From Lonepinella koalarum (GTDB taxonomy: Bacteria > Pseudomonadota > Gammaproteobacteria > Enterobacterales > Pasteurellaceae): DNA of 64,000 nt. The translations under genes were made by a program, and so were the position numbers. Shown in pieces: positions 37,397-46,154 of this stretch (position 1 is the stretch's first letter; each line of letters starts with the position of its first letter). The stretch is taken from contig JAUNED010000006.1 of NCBI GenBank assembly GCA_030525745.1, positions 1-64,000 of the forward strand, given 5' to 3'. The notes under the pieces were generated by a model, which was not told the DNA's origin, ran no database searches, and saw only the letters and a program-made list of their open reading frames with translations.

Positions 37397-38237
37397 ATTC
37401 CAGAATATCACTGTCAGTGTTATTTTCGGTTGGCTGATTTTCTTTGTATTAGTCCCGAATTTATTAGTTCTTGCTGTGAGTTTTTTAAGCAAAGACAGTA
37501 GCAATTTCTATGCACTCCCTTTCACATTGGAAAACTATGGCAAATTATTTGATCCACTCTACGCACAAGTTGTGTGGAACTCCCTTTATATGTCAGGGAT
37601 TGCAACAATTATTTGCTTGGTTATAGGCTACCCTTTTGCTTTTATGGTAGCCAAAATTCATCCTAAATATCGACCTCTCTTATTGTTCTTTTTGGTCTTA
37701 CCGTTTTGGACTAACTCGCTGATCCGTATTTATGGTATGAAAGTGTTTTTAGGTATTAAGGGGATTTTAAACGAAACCTTGTTGTGGCTTGGTATTATTA
37801 ATGAACCTATTCGTATTCTGAATACAGAAGTGGCTGTTATTATCGGCTTGGTATATTTATTACTGCCATTTATGATTTTACCGCTCTATTCTGCCATCGA
37901 AAAATTAGATCATCGTTTACTTGAAGCTGCAAAAGATCTGGGTGCAAATGCTTTCCAACGTTTTGTGAAAATTATCATTCCATTAACTATGCCCGGCATT
38001 GTCTCAGGTTGCTTATTGGTATTATTGCCGGCAATGGGAATGTTCTATGTTGCAGATTTACTGGGTGGTGCAAAAGTGTTATTAGTCGGTAACGTAATTA
38101 AAAGCGAATTTTTAATTTCCCGTAACTGGCCGTTTGGTTCCGCAATCAGTATTGCTTTAACCATTCTGATGGCATTATTGATCTTCGTGTATTATAAAGC
38201 CAACAAATTATTAAATAAGAAAGTGGAGTTAGAATAA
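37377..38237 (+). CDS. potB: Spermidine/putrescine ABC permease PotB
   Basis: A 286-residue inner-membrane permease with six helices and the EAA coupling loop ([33 protein letters not shown] at about 180-212). It works as a heterodimer with PotC. Its start lies inside the end of potA (20-base overlap), and a second in-frame ATG two codons later is possible. Length and loop sequence are typical. Confidence 0.95.
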   Translation: MKMTTNKFQNITVSVIFGWLIFFVLVPNLLVLAVSFLSKDSSNFYALPFTLENYGKLFDPLYAQVVWNSLYMSGIATIICLVIGYPFAFMVAKIHPKYRPLLLFFLVLPFWTNSLIRIYGMKVFLGIKGILNETLLWLGIINEPIRILNTEVAVIIGLVYLLLPFMILPLYSAIEKLDHRLLEAAKDLGANAFQRFVKIIIPLTMPGIVSGCLLVLLPAMGMFYVADLLGGAKVLLVGNVIKSEFLISRNWPFGSAISIALTILMALLIFVYYKANKLLNKKVELE

Positions 38238-39007
38238 TGAATCGTATACTGCGTAATATCTTTATGTTTGTGGTGTATGCTTATTTATACATTCCAATTA
38301 TTATTTTAGTGGGTAACTCTTTTAACGCCGACCGTTACGGCCTAAGCTGGAAAGGCTTTAGCCTTGAGTGGTACAACAAATTAATGAATAATGATACATT
38401 ATTGCAAGCGGCATTCCATTCTATTGTGATTGCATTTTTAGCAGCCTCATTAGCTACTTTAATCGGCACATTAACGGCAATTGCATTATATCGCTATAAA
38501 TTCCGAGGCAAACAAGCTGTTAGCGGAATGTTATTTATTGTGATGATGTCGCCGGATATTGTTATGGCAGTATCTTTACTCGCTTTATTTACAATGGTCA
38601 GTATTTCATTAGGTTTTTGGTCATTACTATTGGCACATGTCACTTTCTGTCTACCTTATGTCGTCGTGAGTGTATTCTCTCGCTTGAAAGGTTTTGACAT
38701 CAAAATGTTGGAAGCTGCTCGAGATTTAGGTGCAAGTGAAGTAACTATTTTACGTAAAATTATTATGCCGTTGGCCTTACCTGCAATCATCTCTGGTTGG
38801 TTATTAAGCTTTACCATATCACTAGATGATGTCGTCGTTTCTTCCTTTGTCAGTGGCGTAAGTTATGAAATTTTACCTCTGAAAATTTTCTCTCTTGTTA
38901 AGACAGGAGTCACTCCGGAAGTGAATGCATTAGCGACAATTATGATTATTTTGTCTTTAATTTTAGTGGTTTCAGGCCAATTTATTGGAAAAAAAGACAA
39001 AAACTAA
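38237..39007 (+). CDS. potC: Spermidine/putrescine ABC permease PotC
   Basis: A 256-residue permease partner of PotB. The stop of potB and the start of potC share one base (TAATG), so translation is coupled. The EAA loop is KMLEAARDLGASEVTILRKIIMPLALPAI at about 155-183, and SFTISLDDVVVSSFVSG follows as usual. A terminator-like hairpin comes next, before potD. Confidence 0.95.
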   Translation: MNRILRNIFMFVVYAYLYIPIIILVGNSFNADRYGLSWKGFSLEWYNKLMNNDTLLQAAFHSIVIAFLAASLATLIGTLTAIALYRYKFRGKQAVSGMLFIVMMSPDIVMAVSLLALFTMVSISLGFWSLLLAHVTFCLPYVVVSVFSRLKGFDIKMLEAARDLGASEVTILRKIIMPLALPAIISGWLLSFTISLDDVVVSSFVSGVSYEILPLKIFSLVKTGVTPEVNALATIMIILSLILVVSGQFIGKKDKN

Positions 39008-39044
39008 ATAAATTCTTCACAAAGAAGCAATTTAGCCCTACAAT

Positions 39045-39091
39045 AACGCCCGACCCCAAGCTAGGAATAGCCCAAAGTCAGGCGTTTTTTT
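39045..39091 (+). terminator. Terminator-like hairpin between potC and potD
   Basis: AACGCCCGAC (39045-39054) can pair with GTCAGGCGTT (39077-39086) with one mismatch, followed by seven T residues. A second small inverted repeat, TTTTCAT (39096-39102) with ATGAAAA (39108-39114), follows. Partial termination or RNA processing would set the PotD level apart from PotABC. Confidence 0.6.
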
Positions 39092-39152
39092 ATGCTTTTC
39101 ATTTATCATGAAAAGTGACTTTTAAACTTTACTCTCAATGGGAGCAAACTAA

Positions 39153-40247
39153 ATGAAAAAATTAGCTGGTCTTTTTGCCGCTAGCCTAGTTGCAGTAGCT
39201 GTAACTGGTTGTAACGATAAAGAAACTAAAACTGCCGAAACTAAAGCCCCTGAAGCTGCTGCACCGGCAAACAATACCGTGTATTTATACACTTGGACAG
39301 AATATGTGCCGGACGGTTTATTAGACGAATTTACCAAAGAAACCGGAATCAAAGTCATTGTTTCCAGCCTTGAATCTAACGAGACAATGTATGCAAAACT
39401 AAAAACACAAGGTGAAAGTGGTGGCTACGATGTTATTGCCCCATCCAACTACTTTGTTTCCAAAATGGCTCGTGAAGGTATGTTACACGAGTTAGATCAC
39501 AGTAAATTACCTGTTATCAAAGAACTTGACCAAGACTGGTTAAATAAAGACTACGATAAAGGCAATAAATACTCTTTACCACAATTATTAGGTGCGCCGG
39601 GAATTGCTTATAATACAAAATCCTACAAAGGCAGTGATTTCACTGCTTGGGGCGATCTATGGAAACCTGAATTTGCAGGCAAAGTACAATTACTTGACGA
39701 TGCTCGTGAAGTATTCAACATTGCTTTGTTAAAATTAGGTAAAAATCCGAATACTAAAGATGAGGCTGAAATCAAAGCAGCTTATGAAGAATTATTGAAA
39801 TTACGTCCAAACGTACTTTCTTTCAACTCTGACAATCCTGCAAACAGCTTTATTTCCGGTGAGGTAGAATTAGGCCAATTATGGAATGGTTCTGTACGCA
39901 TTGCGAAAAAAGAACAACCAGGCGTAATTGATATGGTCTTCCCACAAGAAGGGCCTGTATTATGGGTAGATACCTTAGCGATTCCGAAAACCTCTAAAAA
40001 CCCTGAAGGCGCACATAAATTAATCAACTATATGTTAGGTGCAAAAACAGCTGAGCGTTTAACTCTCGAAATCGGCTATCCAACTTCTAACGTAGAAGCG
40101 AAAAAAGTCTTACCAAAAGAAATTACTGAAGACCCTGCTATTTATCCTACAGCGGAAGTATTACAAAAAGCTCACTGGCAAGATGACGTAGGTGATGCTG
40201 TTGAATTCTATGAAAAGTACTATCAAGAATTAAAAGCAGCCAAATAA
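39153..40247 (+). CDS. potD: Spermidine/putrescine-binding protein PotD
   Basis: A 364-residue polyamine-binding protein. The N-terminus ends in VTGC, a lipobox, so it should be lipid-anchored, unlike the free periplasmic E. coli PotD. A charged, Ala/Pro-rich linker (about 20-42) leads to the ligand domain, which starts VYLYTWTEYVPDGLLDEFTKETGIKV. The acidic and aromatic ligand-site segments (TWTEY, YDVIAPSNYF, LWNGSV, LWVDTLAIPK) are kept. It belongs to the potABCD cluster and ends in a strong terminator. Confidence 0.95.
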   Translation: MKKLAGLFAASLVAVAVTGCNDKETKTAETKAPEAAAPANNTVYLYTWTEYVPDGLLDEFTKETGIKVIVSSLESNETMYAKLKTQGESGGYDVIAPSNYFVSKMAREGMLHELDHSKLPVIKELDQDWLNKDYDKGNKYSLPQLLGAPGIAYNTKSYKGSDFTAWGDLWKPEFAGKVQLLDDAREVFNIALLKLGKNPNTKDEAEIKAAYEELLKLRPNVLSFNSDNPANSFISGEVELGQLWNGSVRIAKKEQPGVIDMVFPQEGPVLWVDTLAIPKTSKNPEGAHKLINYMLGAKTAERLTLEIGYPTSNVEAKKVLPKEITEDPAIYPTAEVLQKAHWQDDVGDAVEFYEKYYQELKAAK

Positions 40248-40267
40248 TCTGCTATAAAAATGCAAAG

Positions 40268-40290
40268 GCTCTCCAATCGGAGAGCTTTTT
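40268..40290. terminator. Terminator after potD
   Basis: GCTCTCC (40268-40274), loop AATC, GGAGAGC (40279-40285) and TTTTT on the plus strand. The preceding bases also give a T-containing tail for the minus-strand gene ending at 40318. Confidence 0.9.
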
Positions 40291-40317
40291 ATATATTTCC
40301 AAGTAATGTTCTCAGGG

Positions 40318-40707
40318 CTATACAATTTCTTTTATCGGTGTAAAACGTGCTTTTGGCGGCATTCTCAATGCAATACGCTCTCGATTTAGTGCTAATGCCA
40401 CCTCCGTGGGTTTATAATCCAACCATAAAGCCGGTTCTTGCGGCAAATCCTGTGGAAAGATATATTGCACATTAAAACCTCTGGCTAAGCACTCTTGATG
40501 CAACGCATCATAGCGTTTTTGTAAAAAAGCCATTTTATTGAAGAAAAAACGAACATGCCCTTCGCCTAATTTATAATCCTCGGGTTGTCCATGCAAATTA
40601 AATTTCCCTTTTGCTACAGCATTTGGAATGCGGGTTAATTCACGATGTTCAGCCAATAAATGTTGATCGCATAATTCTGAAGGAGGAACAAGATTAATTC
40701 TGGTCAT
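40318..40707 (-). CDS. Pyrimidine dimer DNA glycosylase (T4 endonuclease V-like)
   Basis: A 129-residue homologue of phage T4 DenV, which removes UV-induced cyclobutane pyrimidine dimers and nicks the abasic site. The N-terminus MTRINLVPPSELCDQHLLAE keeps Thr2 (the nucleophile once Met is removed), Arg3, Arg22, Glu23 (catalytic) and Arg26. The central GHVRFFFNKMAFLQKRYDAL also matches. It overlaps the upstream sotB-like gene by 14 bases, so it is translated from that message. Such genes are patchy in bacteria, and phage-derived acquisition is likely. Confidence 0.9.
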   Translation of the reverse strand: MTRINLVPPSELCDQHLLAEHRELTRIPNAVAKGKFNLHGQPEDYKLGEGHVRFFFNKMAFLQKRYDALHQECLARGFNVQYIFPQDLPQEPALWLDYKPTEVALALNRERIALRMPPKARFTPIKEIV

Positions 40708-41878
40708 GTACCACTCCTCTATAAATTAAATGTGTAATAATAAAAACAAACACAGCGAATACGCCTAATATTGCTCCTACAAAGCCGATATATTCCAACC
40801 CTAAATACTGCATAACTTGATGGCCAACCAATGCACCGCCACCGATACCTATATTATAAATCCCTGAAAAAATTGCTGTTGCGACATCAGTTGCATCAGG
40901 CGAGTGCTGTAATACACGCATTTGTAATCCCAGACTGACTGCTGAAATGCCCATTCCCCAAATGAAAATAAGTACAAACATTAATACTAAATTTTGACTT
41001 ACAAAAAACAACGTAAATAATGAAAAAAGAATAATCATGAGTGCCATTGTAATAAATTTAGCAGGAAAGAAACGGTAAATCCGACCAAATAAAAAACCAG
41101 CAACAAAACCAGCCAAACCAAATACTAACAACACTGCTGTCACTGTATTATCTCCCATGCCGCTAATTTGCTTAACAAAAGGCTCAATATAGCTATAAGC
41201 AGTAAAATGAGCGGATACCACCAGCATAGTCACTAAAAATGCTGACAGCAATAAAGGGCGTTTTGACAATAATGGTAAACTTGCCAAGGAACCGGCATTC
41301 TTACTTGGTAAGTGCGGTAGTAGTTTGGCGAGAATAAGCATTATAGCAAATGCAGATAAACCAATGACGGCAAAAGTAACACGCCAACCGAGCCATTGCC
41401 CGACAATACGCCCTAAGGGCAAACCAAGTACCATCGCCAATGCCGATCCCATTGCAATCATACCCAATGCTTGAGTTTGTTTGCCTTTGGGAGCAATACG
41501 CATCGCTAAGGAAGCGGTAATCGACCAAAAGACCGAATGTGAGAATGCAACACCAACTCGGGACATTAAGAGTATCCAATAATTCCAAGCCAATGCAGAT
41601 AAAGCGTGACTTAGTACAAAAAGGAAAAACAATTTTAACAACAAACTACGACGTTCCAATTTTGCGGTGAGCAACATCAAAGGCAAGGACATCAAAGAAA
41701 CGATCCAAGCATAAAGAGTAATCATTAGCCCAGTTTGAGAAACCGGTATATCAAATCCCTGTGCTATATCAGACAACAAGGCAACAGGTACAAATTCTGT
41801 CGTATTAAAAATAAACGCAGCAAAGGCTAAGGCAATAACCCTAAAATAGCCGGTTTTATAGGGGTGAATTTCTGACAT
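40694..41878 (-). CDS. sotB: Sugar efflux MFS transporter (SotB-like)
   Basis: A 394-residue, 12-helix major facilitator of the SotB/DHA1 family that exports arabinose, lactose or IPTG-like sugars in E. coli. Landmarks are FNTTEFVPVALLSDIAQGF at the start, AWNYWILLMSRVGVAFSHSVFWSITASLAMRIAPKGKQ and MGSALAMVLGLPLGRIVGQWLGWR (motif C-like). The start directly follows the AsmA-like gene's stop and its end overlaps the glycosylase gene. True substrate unknown. Confidence 0.85.
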   Translation of the reverse strand: MSEIHPYKTGYFRVIALAFAAFIFNTTEFVPVALLSDIAQGFDIPVSQTGLMITLYAWIVSLMSLPLMLLTAKLERRSLLLKLFFLFVLSHALSALAWNYWILLMSRVGVAFSHSVFWSITASLAMRIAPKGKQTQALGMIAMGSALAMVLGLPLGRIVGQWLGWRVTFAVIGLSAFAIMLILAKLLPHLPSKNAGSLASLPLLSKRPLLLSAFLVTMLVVSAHFTAYSYIEPFVKQISGMGDNTVTAVLLVFGLAGFVAGFLFGRIYRFFPAKFITMALMIILFSLFTLFFVSQNLVLMFVLIFIWGMGISAVSLGLQMRVLQHSPDATDVATAIFSGIYNIGIGGGALVGHQVMQYLGLEYIGFVGAILGVFAVFVFIITHLIYRGVVHDQN

Positions 41879-43182
41879 TATTTCAATTTATCCCGAATAA
41901 AATTTTTCAACTGCTGTCTGAATTGACGATTCATTTCAACTTTGTATTGTAACGAATGGCAATCGCCGAAAAAACGAATTGGTAGTGCAAAATCAGCATA
42001 TTTTGCATTAATTACCGCAATATTTGCCGTAAAGCTACATCGTCGATTAGAAAAATCCATTTCCCCTTGAGCTTGGGCGATAAAATTAGGCGTTTGTAAA
42101 TTCAATTGTTGTAATTGTAAGCCCTTTGCAGACCATAACCCTTGCAGTCCTAATCGCTCAAAGGAAGTGGCTGTTTTTGTCGTAGATAATCCCTGTTCGT
42201 TAATATTCAACGGAACATATTGACTTAATATCCTTAAGACATCAATGCCGTTTAATACCCCATCTTGTAAGCTAAGTTGAAGATCGCTTTGAAAAGGCTG
42301 TAATTGAAATTGCATCTTAATCTCTGTCATACCGGAAAGCAGTGTCGGCAAGTGAAAGGTTTTCAGCAATGTTTCTGCCTCAAGCTGCTTGCCTTCCAAC
42401 CACCCCTGTTGTTCTTGAGGAGAATACCTCAATTTCATTTGTATTGATTGATGAGGAAAATCAAAAAATGCGGTCAAATTTGGCTGAGTTTTGCTCGGAA
42501 GTGAGAAAAATGCCTTTAAGTATCCCCAAATTTGCTGATTAATTTGTACGCCATCTGCAATTAACTGATATTGATGATTCGCCCAAGAAAATCTTCCCTT
42601 TCCCCAAGAAAAGCTGAATTTATCGATATTCAACGGCGATTTATCTGCAAAGACGATATCTCCCGATAAGCGGGAAAACACTATTTCTTGCTGATTTAGG
42701 CTAAATTTTCCCTTTAGATTAAGTTGTTGAGATTGCGGTGTTTGTGCAGAAAACTGCAAATTCATATCCCAAAGTGCTTTGGTAAAAATCAAGGAATCTG
42801 GAGAATAATCTATTAATTCAGATAAATCCCCCAACGATAAATGCAATGGCGTTAATCTGGTATTGATATGTTGCCAAGAGGCAAATTCAGCATTGTAAAC
42901 ATCAACGGTATTGAAAGGTAAAATACCTCCATCAGTTGAAAACCACGCAAATTCCAACCGCACTTTTTCCGCAGAAAAAGGTTTCTGGTTCAATTGAGCT
43001 TGTACAGCTTGAAAAACAACCACTGGCTGAGGAAACAATTCTACAGAAAAGTCTTGTACTTCAATCTGATTATCTTTTAGCCAAGTTTGTACTTGTTGTT
43101 CAACTTGACCTTTTTGTAGGTATAAAAATGCAAAAAAGGCCAGTGCTATTATACTGAACACTATGCCTATTTTTTTTATCAT
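41878..43182 (-). CDS. AsmA-like envelope protein
   Basis: A 434-residue protein with one N-terminal membrane helix (KKIGIVFSIIALAFFAFLYL) and a large periplasmic part rich in beta-strands. The C-terminal segment (VLRILSQYVPLNI, FERLGLQGLWSAKGLQLQQLNLQTPNF, ANIAV) fits the AsmA/TamB superfamily, which bridges the envelope for phospholipid transport. The start at 43182 follows dcd by one base and has an AGGA site; a longer frame to 43272 would overlap dcd. Weakly conserved, so family-level call only. Confidence 0.75.
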   Translation of the reverse strand: MIKKIGIVFSIIALAFFAFLYLQKGQVEQQVQTWLKDNQIEVQDFSVELFPQPVVVFQAVQAQLNQKPFSAEKVRLEFAWFSTDGGILPFNTVDVYNAEFASWQHINTRLTPLHLSLGDLSELIDYSPDSLIFTKALWDMNLQFSAQTPQSQQLNLKGKFSLNQQEIVFSRLSGDIVFADKSPLNIDKFSFSWGKGRFSWANHQYQLIADGVQINQQIWGYLKAFFSLPSKTQPNLTAFFDFPHQSIQMKLRYSPQEQQGWLEGKQLEAETLLKTFHLPTLLSGMTEIKMQFQLQPFQSDLQLSLQDGVLNGIDVLRILSQYVPLNINEQGLSTTKTATSFERLGLQGLWSAKGLQLQQLNLQTPNFIAQAQGEMDFSNRRCSFTANIAVINAKYADFALPIRFFGDCHSLQYKVEMNRQFRQQLKNFIRDKLK

Positions 43183-43183
43183 C

Positions 43184-43768
43184 TTATTTATCCTGATTAA
43201 TCCGGCTGGCAACCGCACTTTGTTGGTGTTTATATTTGGCATCTTCTCGGCTGGTATAAGGACGGGCTGCATGGCCGCTTAAAATTTCAAAACTTAATGC
43301 GCCAATAATCATATTCGGGCGTAAGGCCAAAGGTAATTTACCGGAATTATAAAACTCCAAAACAATTTTACCTTCCCAACCCGGATCAATACGATGTGCA
43401 GTCACATGCACCATTAATCCCAAACGAGCTAAAGAAGAACGTCCGTCCAACCAACCAATAACATTTGCCGGTAATGTTACACTTTCCAATGTAGTCGCTA
43501 AAGCAAGTTCTCCGGGATGTAAATAAAATGCTTCTTCATCAGCAATGATAATTTCATCACTCATCACTCGTTCGAGCTGGGCGGCCAATTCCTCTTTAGG
43601 GCCACTGACATCAATGAAAGCAGCACAATGATCACGAAATACACGAAAAGAATTGCCCAAGCGAACATCAATTGTGGCACCATTAATTTTGTTGTTGTCT
43701 GGGCGAGGGGTTAGAGAAATGATCCCCTCATCTAAATAACGTTCAATATCTGTATCGCATAATCTCAT
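43184..43768 (-). CDS. dcd: dCTP deaminase
   Basis: A 194-residue enzyme that converts dCTP to dUTP, the main route to dTTP in enterics and relatives. The motif [33 protein letters not shown] near residues 110-142 holds the catalytic Arg/Ser and Glu. The SFRVFRDH N-terminal part and the [16 protein letters not shown] tail are normal. It starts a minus-strand unit with the AsmA-like, sotB and glycosylase genes, diverging from the afu operon. Confidence 0.96.
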   Translation of the reverse strand: MRLCDTDIERYLDEGIISLTPRPDNNKINGATIDVRLGNSFRVFRDHCAAFIDVSGPKEELAAQLERVMSDEIIIADEEAFYLHPGELALATTLESVTLPANVIGWLDGRSSLARLGLMVHVTAHRIDPGWEGKIVLEFYNSGKLPLALRPNMIIGALSFEILSGHAARPYTSREDAKYKHQQSAVASRINQDK

Positions 43769-43880
43769 TATCTTTCCTCTTTTGGCTGAAAATTGGACAT
43801 TGGCAGAATTATAAAGAAAAACCGTTTTTTTTGATAGTTTCCCCGCTTACTTTTTCTCCAAATTAAAAATGAATTTTCAT

Positions 43881-43902
43881 TTTTGTGACATAGCTCACGG
43901 AA
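43881..43902 (+). promoter_or_regulatory. CRP-binding site of the afu operon
   Basis: TGTGA (43884-43888), six bases, then TCACG (43895-43899): 9 of 10 core bases match TGTGA-N6-TCACA. Its centre (43891.5) lies exactly 41.5 bases before the start predicted from the -10 TAAGAT at 43921-43926, the classic class II activator position. Confidence 0.8.
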
Positions 43903-43920
43903 TTCACTCCAAATCTAGTG

Positions 43921-43926
43921 TAAGAT
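43921..43926 (+). promoter_or_regulatory. -10 element of the afu operon promoter
   Basis: TAAGAT at 43921-43926 predicts a start at about 43933. No good -35 is present at the usual distance, as expected for a CRP-dependent promoter. The leader to the first ATG would be about 50 bases. Confidence 0.6.
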
Positions 43927-43982
43927 TGCGCCCAATTTTATGCCCTTTGGGTTTGTTTTAAATCAAAATATGAGGTAACTCT

Positions 43983-45023
43983 ATGAAACTTAATCAACTT
44001 TCTCTTATTATTTCTACCGCACTTTTAGGCTCTACACTCTTATTTTCAACACAAGTTGAAGCAAAAGGCCGTTTAACTGTTTATTGTAGCGGTACAAATG
44101 AAATGTGTGAGGCAGTAACTAAATCATTTGAAGAAAAATATGATGTAAAAACAGCTTTTATCCGTAATGGTTCAGGCAGTACATTTGCAAAAATTGAAGC
44201 AGAAAAAAATAATCCACAAGCTGACGTATGGTATGGCGGTACTTTCGACCCACAAGCACAAGCAGCTGAAATAGGGTTATTACAAGCCTACCGTTCTAAA
44301 CACATTGATGATGTTGTCCCTCGCTTCCAAGATCCAGCTAAAGTAAAAGGTAACTATGCTTCCGCCATTTATATGGGTATTTTAGGGTTTGGCGTCAATA
44401 CGGAACGTTTAGCCAAATTAGGTATTACAGAAGTGCCAAAATGTTGGAAAGACTTAGAAGACCCACGATTGAAAGGCGAAATTCAAATTGCCGATCCTCA
44501 AAGTTCAGGTACAGCTTATACCGCAATTGCAACCTTTGTTCAACTCTGGGGTGAAGAACCAGCATTTGACTATTTCCGCCGTATCCACCCAAATATTTCT
44601 CAATACACCAAGTCGGGTATTACACCATCGAATAATACTGCAAGGGGAGAAACCACTATCGGTATCGGATTCTTACACGACTATGCAGTTCAAAAACAAG
44701 CCGGTGCACCAATTGAGATGATTGTACCTTGTGAAGGTACAGGTTATGAATTAGGTGGCTTAAGTATTATCAAAGGTGCAAGAAACTTAGATAATGCGAA
44801 ACTATTCGTAGACTATGTATTATCTAAAGAAGGTCAAGAAGTGGCATGGCGTAAAGGTAATGCTCACCAAATTTTAACCAATACCAAAGCTGAACAATCA
44901 CCAACGGCCTTTGACCCATTAAAATTAAATCTGATTAACTATGATTTTGAGAAATTCGGCGAAGGTGAAGAACGTAAACGTTTAATTGAAAAATGGTTAA
45001 AAGAAGTTAAATTGGCTAACTAA
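43983..45023 (+). CDS. afuA: AfuA-type ABC binding protein, copy 1 (hexose-phosphate or iron)
   Basis: A 346-residue periplasmic binding protein; signal peptide cleaved after VEA at about residue 27. It has the full AfuA pattern: YCSGTNEMCEAV near the N-terminus, DVWYGG, ADPQSSGTAYTA, FLHDY, and VPCEGTGYELGG, with four Cys able to form two disulfides. AfuA was named for iron, but A. pleuropneumoniae AfuA binds hexose and heptose phosphates. Ligand residues I recall from that work (mature S37, H205, D206, E229) fall on S64, H232, D233 and E256 here, all kept. First of three tandem copies, behind a CRP site. Confidence 0.9.
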   Translation: MKLNQLSLIISTALLGSTLLFSTQVEAKGRLTVYCSGTNEMCEAVTKSFEEKYDVKTAFIRNGSGSTFAKIEAEKNNPQADVWYGGTFDPQAQAAEIGLLQAYRSKHIDDVVPRFQDPAKVKGNYASAIYMGILGFGVNTERLAKLGITEVPKCWKDLEDPRLKGEIQIADPQSSGTAYTAIATFVQLWGEEPAFDYFRRIHPNISQYTKSGITPSNNTARGETTIGIGFLHDYAVQKQAGAPIEMIVPCEGTGYELGGLSIIKGARNLDNAKLFVDYVLSKEGQEVAWRKGNAHQILTNTKAEQSPTAFDPLKLNLINYDFEKFGEGEERKRLIEKWLKEVKLAN

Positions 45024-45030
45024 TCACTTA

Positions 45031-45052
45031 AAGTGGGCAGAAATGCCCACTT
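45031..45052 (+). other. Intercistronic stem-loop after afuA copy 1
   Basis: AAGTGGGC (45031-45038) pairs perfectly with GCCCACTT (45045-45052) over a 6-base loop, with no T-run of note. It may protect the first binding-protein message or reduce read-through, giving more of copy 1 than of copies 2 and 3. Confidence 0.6.
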
Positions 45053-45088
45053 ACTACTTTAAATCGCATCAAATTGGAGGAAATTTCA

Positions 45089-46126
45089 ATGAAAATGTCA
45101 AAAATTGCTCTCTCTCTTTCTACTGCTTTATTCAGTAGCTTGGCAATATCCACCCATGCAAATGCAGATAATGGTCGTCTTGTTGTCTATTGTAGCGCAC
45201 AAAACACCATGTGTGAGCAAGAGGTATTTGCATTTGAGAAAAAAACCGGTATAAAAACCAGCTTTATTCGTGGTGGTACAGGCAGTATTTTAGCTAAAAT
45301 TGATGCAGAAAAAGATAATCCTCAAGGCGATGTCTGGTATGGTGGCACACTAGATCCTCATTCCCAAGCTGGTGAAATGGGCTTGTTAGCGCCTTATAAA
45401 TCACCAAACTTAGAATTTATTTCTGATAAGTTCAAAGATCCGGCCAAAGTCAAAGGACATTATTCTTCGGCAATTTATTTAGGCATTTTGGGCTTTGGTG
45501 TGAATACTGAACGCTTGACTAAATTAGGTATTCCTGTGCCAAAATGCTGGAAAGATTTAACCGATCCACGTTTAAAACATGAAATCCAATCTGCAGATCC
45601 ACAAAGTTCCGGTACAGCTTACACCGCATTAGCTACCTTTATGCAATTATGGGGTGAAGATGAAGCCTTTAAATATCTAAAAGAACTTCATAAAAACGTC
45701 TCTCAATATACCAAATCAGGTAATACAGCAACTCGCAACACCGCTCGCGGTGAAGCCGCTATTGGTATCGGTTTCTTACACGAACATTCTATTGAAAAAG
45801 AAAAAGGTGCACCTGTTGAACTTATCGTTCCTTGTGAAGGCACAGGCTATGAAATTGGTGCTGTCAGCATTATTAAAGGCGCTAGAAACCTTGAAAATGC
45901 GAAAAAATTTGTAGATTGGGCATTATCCGCTGAAGCACAAGAACTCTCTTGGCAAAAAGGGGAAACCCATCAAATTTTAACAAACACATCAGCAAAATCC
46001 TCACCTTATTCTCTGGACTTTAACTCTATTAATTTAATCAACTACGATTTTGATAAATACGGTTCTAGTGATGTACGCAAACGTATCATAGCCAAATGGG
46101 TTGATGAAGTTAAATTATCAAAATAA
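45089..46126 (+). CDS. AfuA-type ABC binding protein, copy 2
   Basis: A 345-residue paralogue of the preceding gene with the same signal peptide type (cleavage after NADN region, about residue 26), the same four Cys and VPCEGTGYE. The start is the ATG at 45089 with GGAGG at 45076-45080; an upstream in-frame TTG at 45074 overlaps the ribosome site. At the recalled ligand positions it has T64 (Ser in copy 1), H231 kept and E232 (Asp in copy 1). Ligand range may therefore be slightly different. It lies 65 bases after copy 1 and 28 bases before copy 3. Confidence 0.88.
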   Translation: MKMSKIALSLSTALFSSLAISTHANADNGRLVVYCSAQNTMCEQEVFAFEKKTGIKTSFIRGGTGSILAKIDAEKDNPQGDVWYGGTLDPHSQAGEMGLLAPYKSPNLEFISDKFKDPAKVKGHYSSAIYLGILGFGVNTERLTKLGIPVPKCWKDLTDPRLKHEIQSADPQSSGTAYTALATFMQLWGEDEAFKYLKELHKNVSQYTKSGNTATRNTARGEAAIGIGFLHEHSIEKEKGAPVELIVPCEGTGYEIGAVSIIKGARNLENAKKFVDWALSAEAQELSWQKGETHQILTNTSAKSSPYSLDFNSINLINYDFDKYGSSDVRKRIIAKWVDEVKLSK

Positions 46127-46154
46127 TTGAAACGGTTATTATGGAGAAATAGAT

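Noticed and set aside
43183..43272. Longer start for the AsmA-like protein
   Set aside because: It would overlap dcd by about 90 bases in another frame, has no ribosome site, and the membrane helix begins right after the ATG at 43182.
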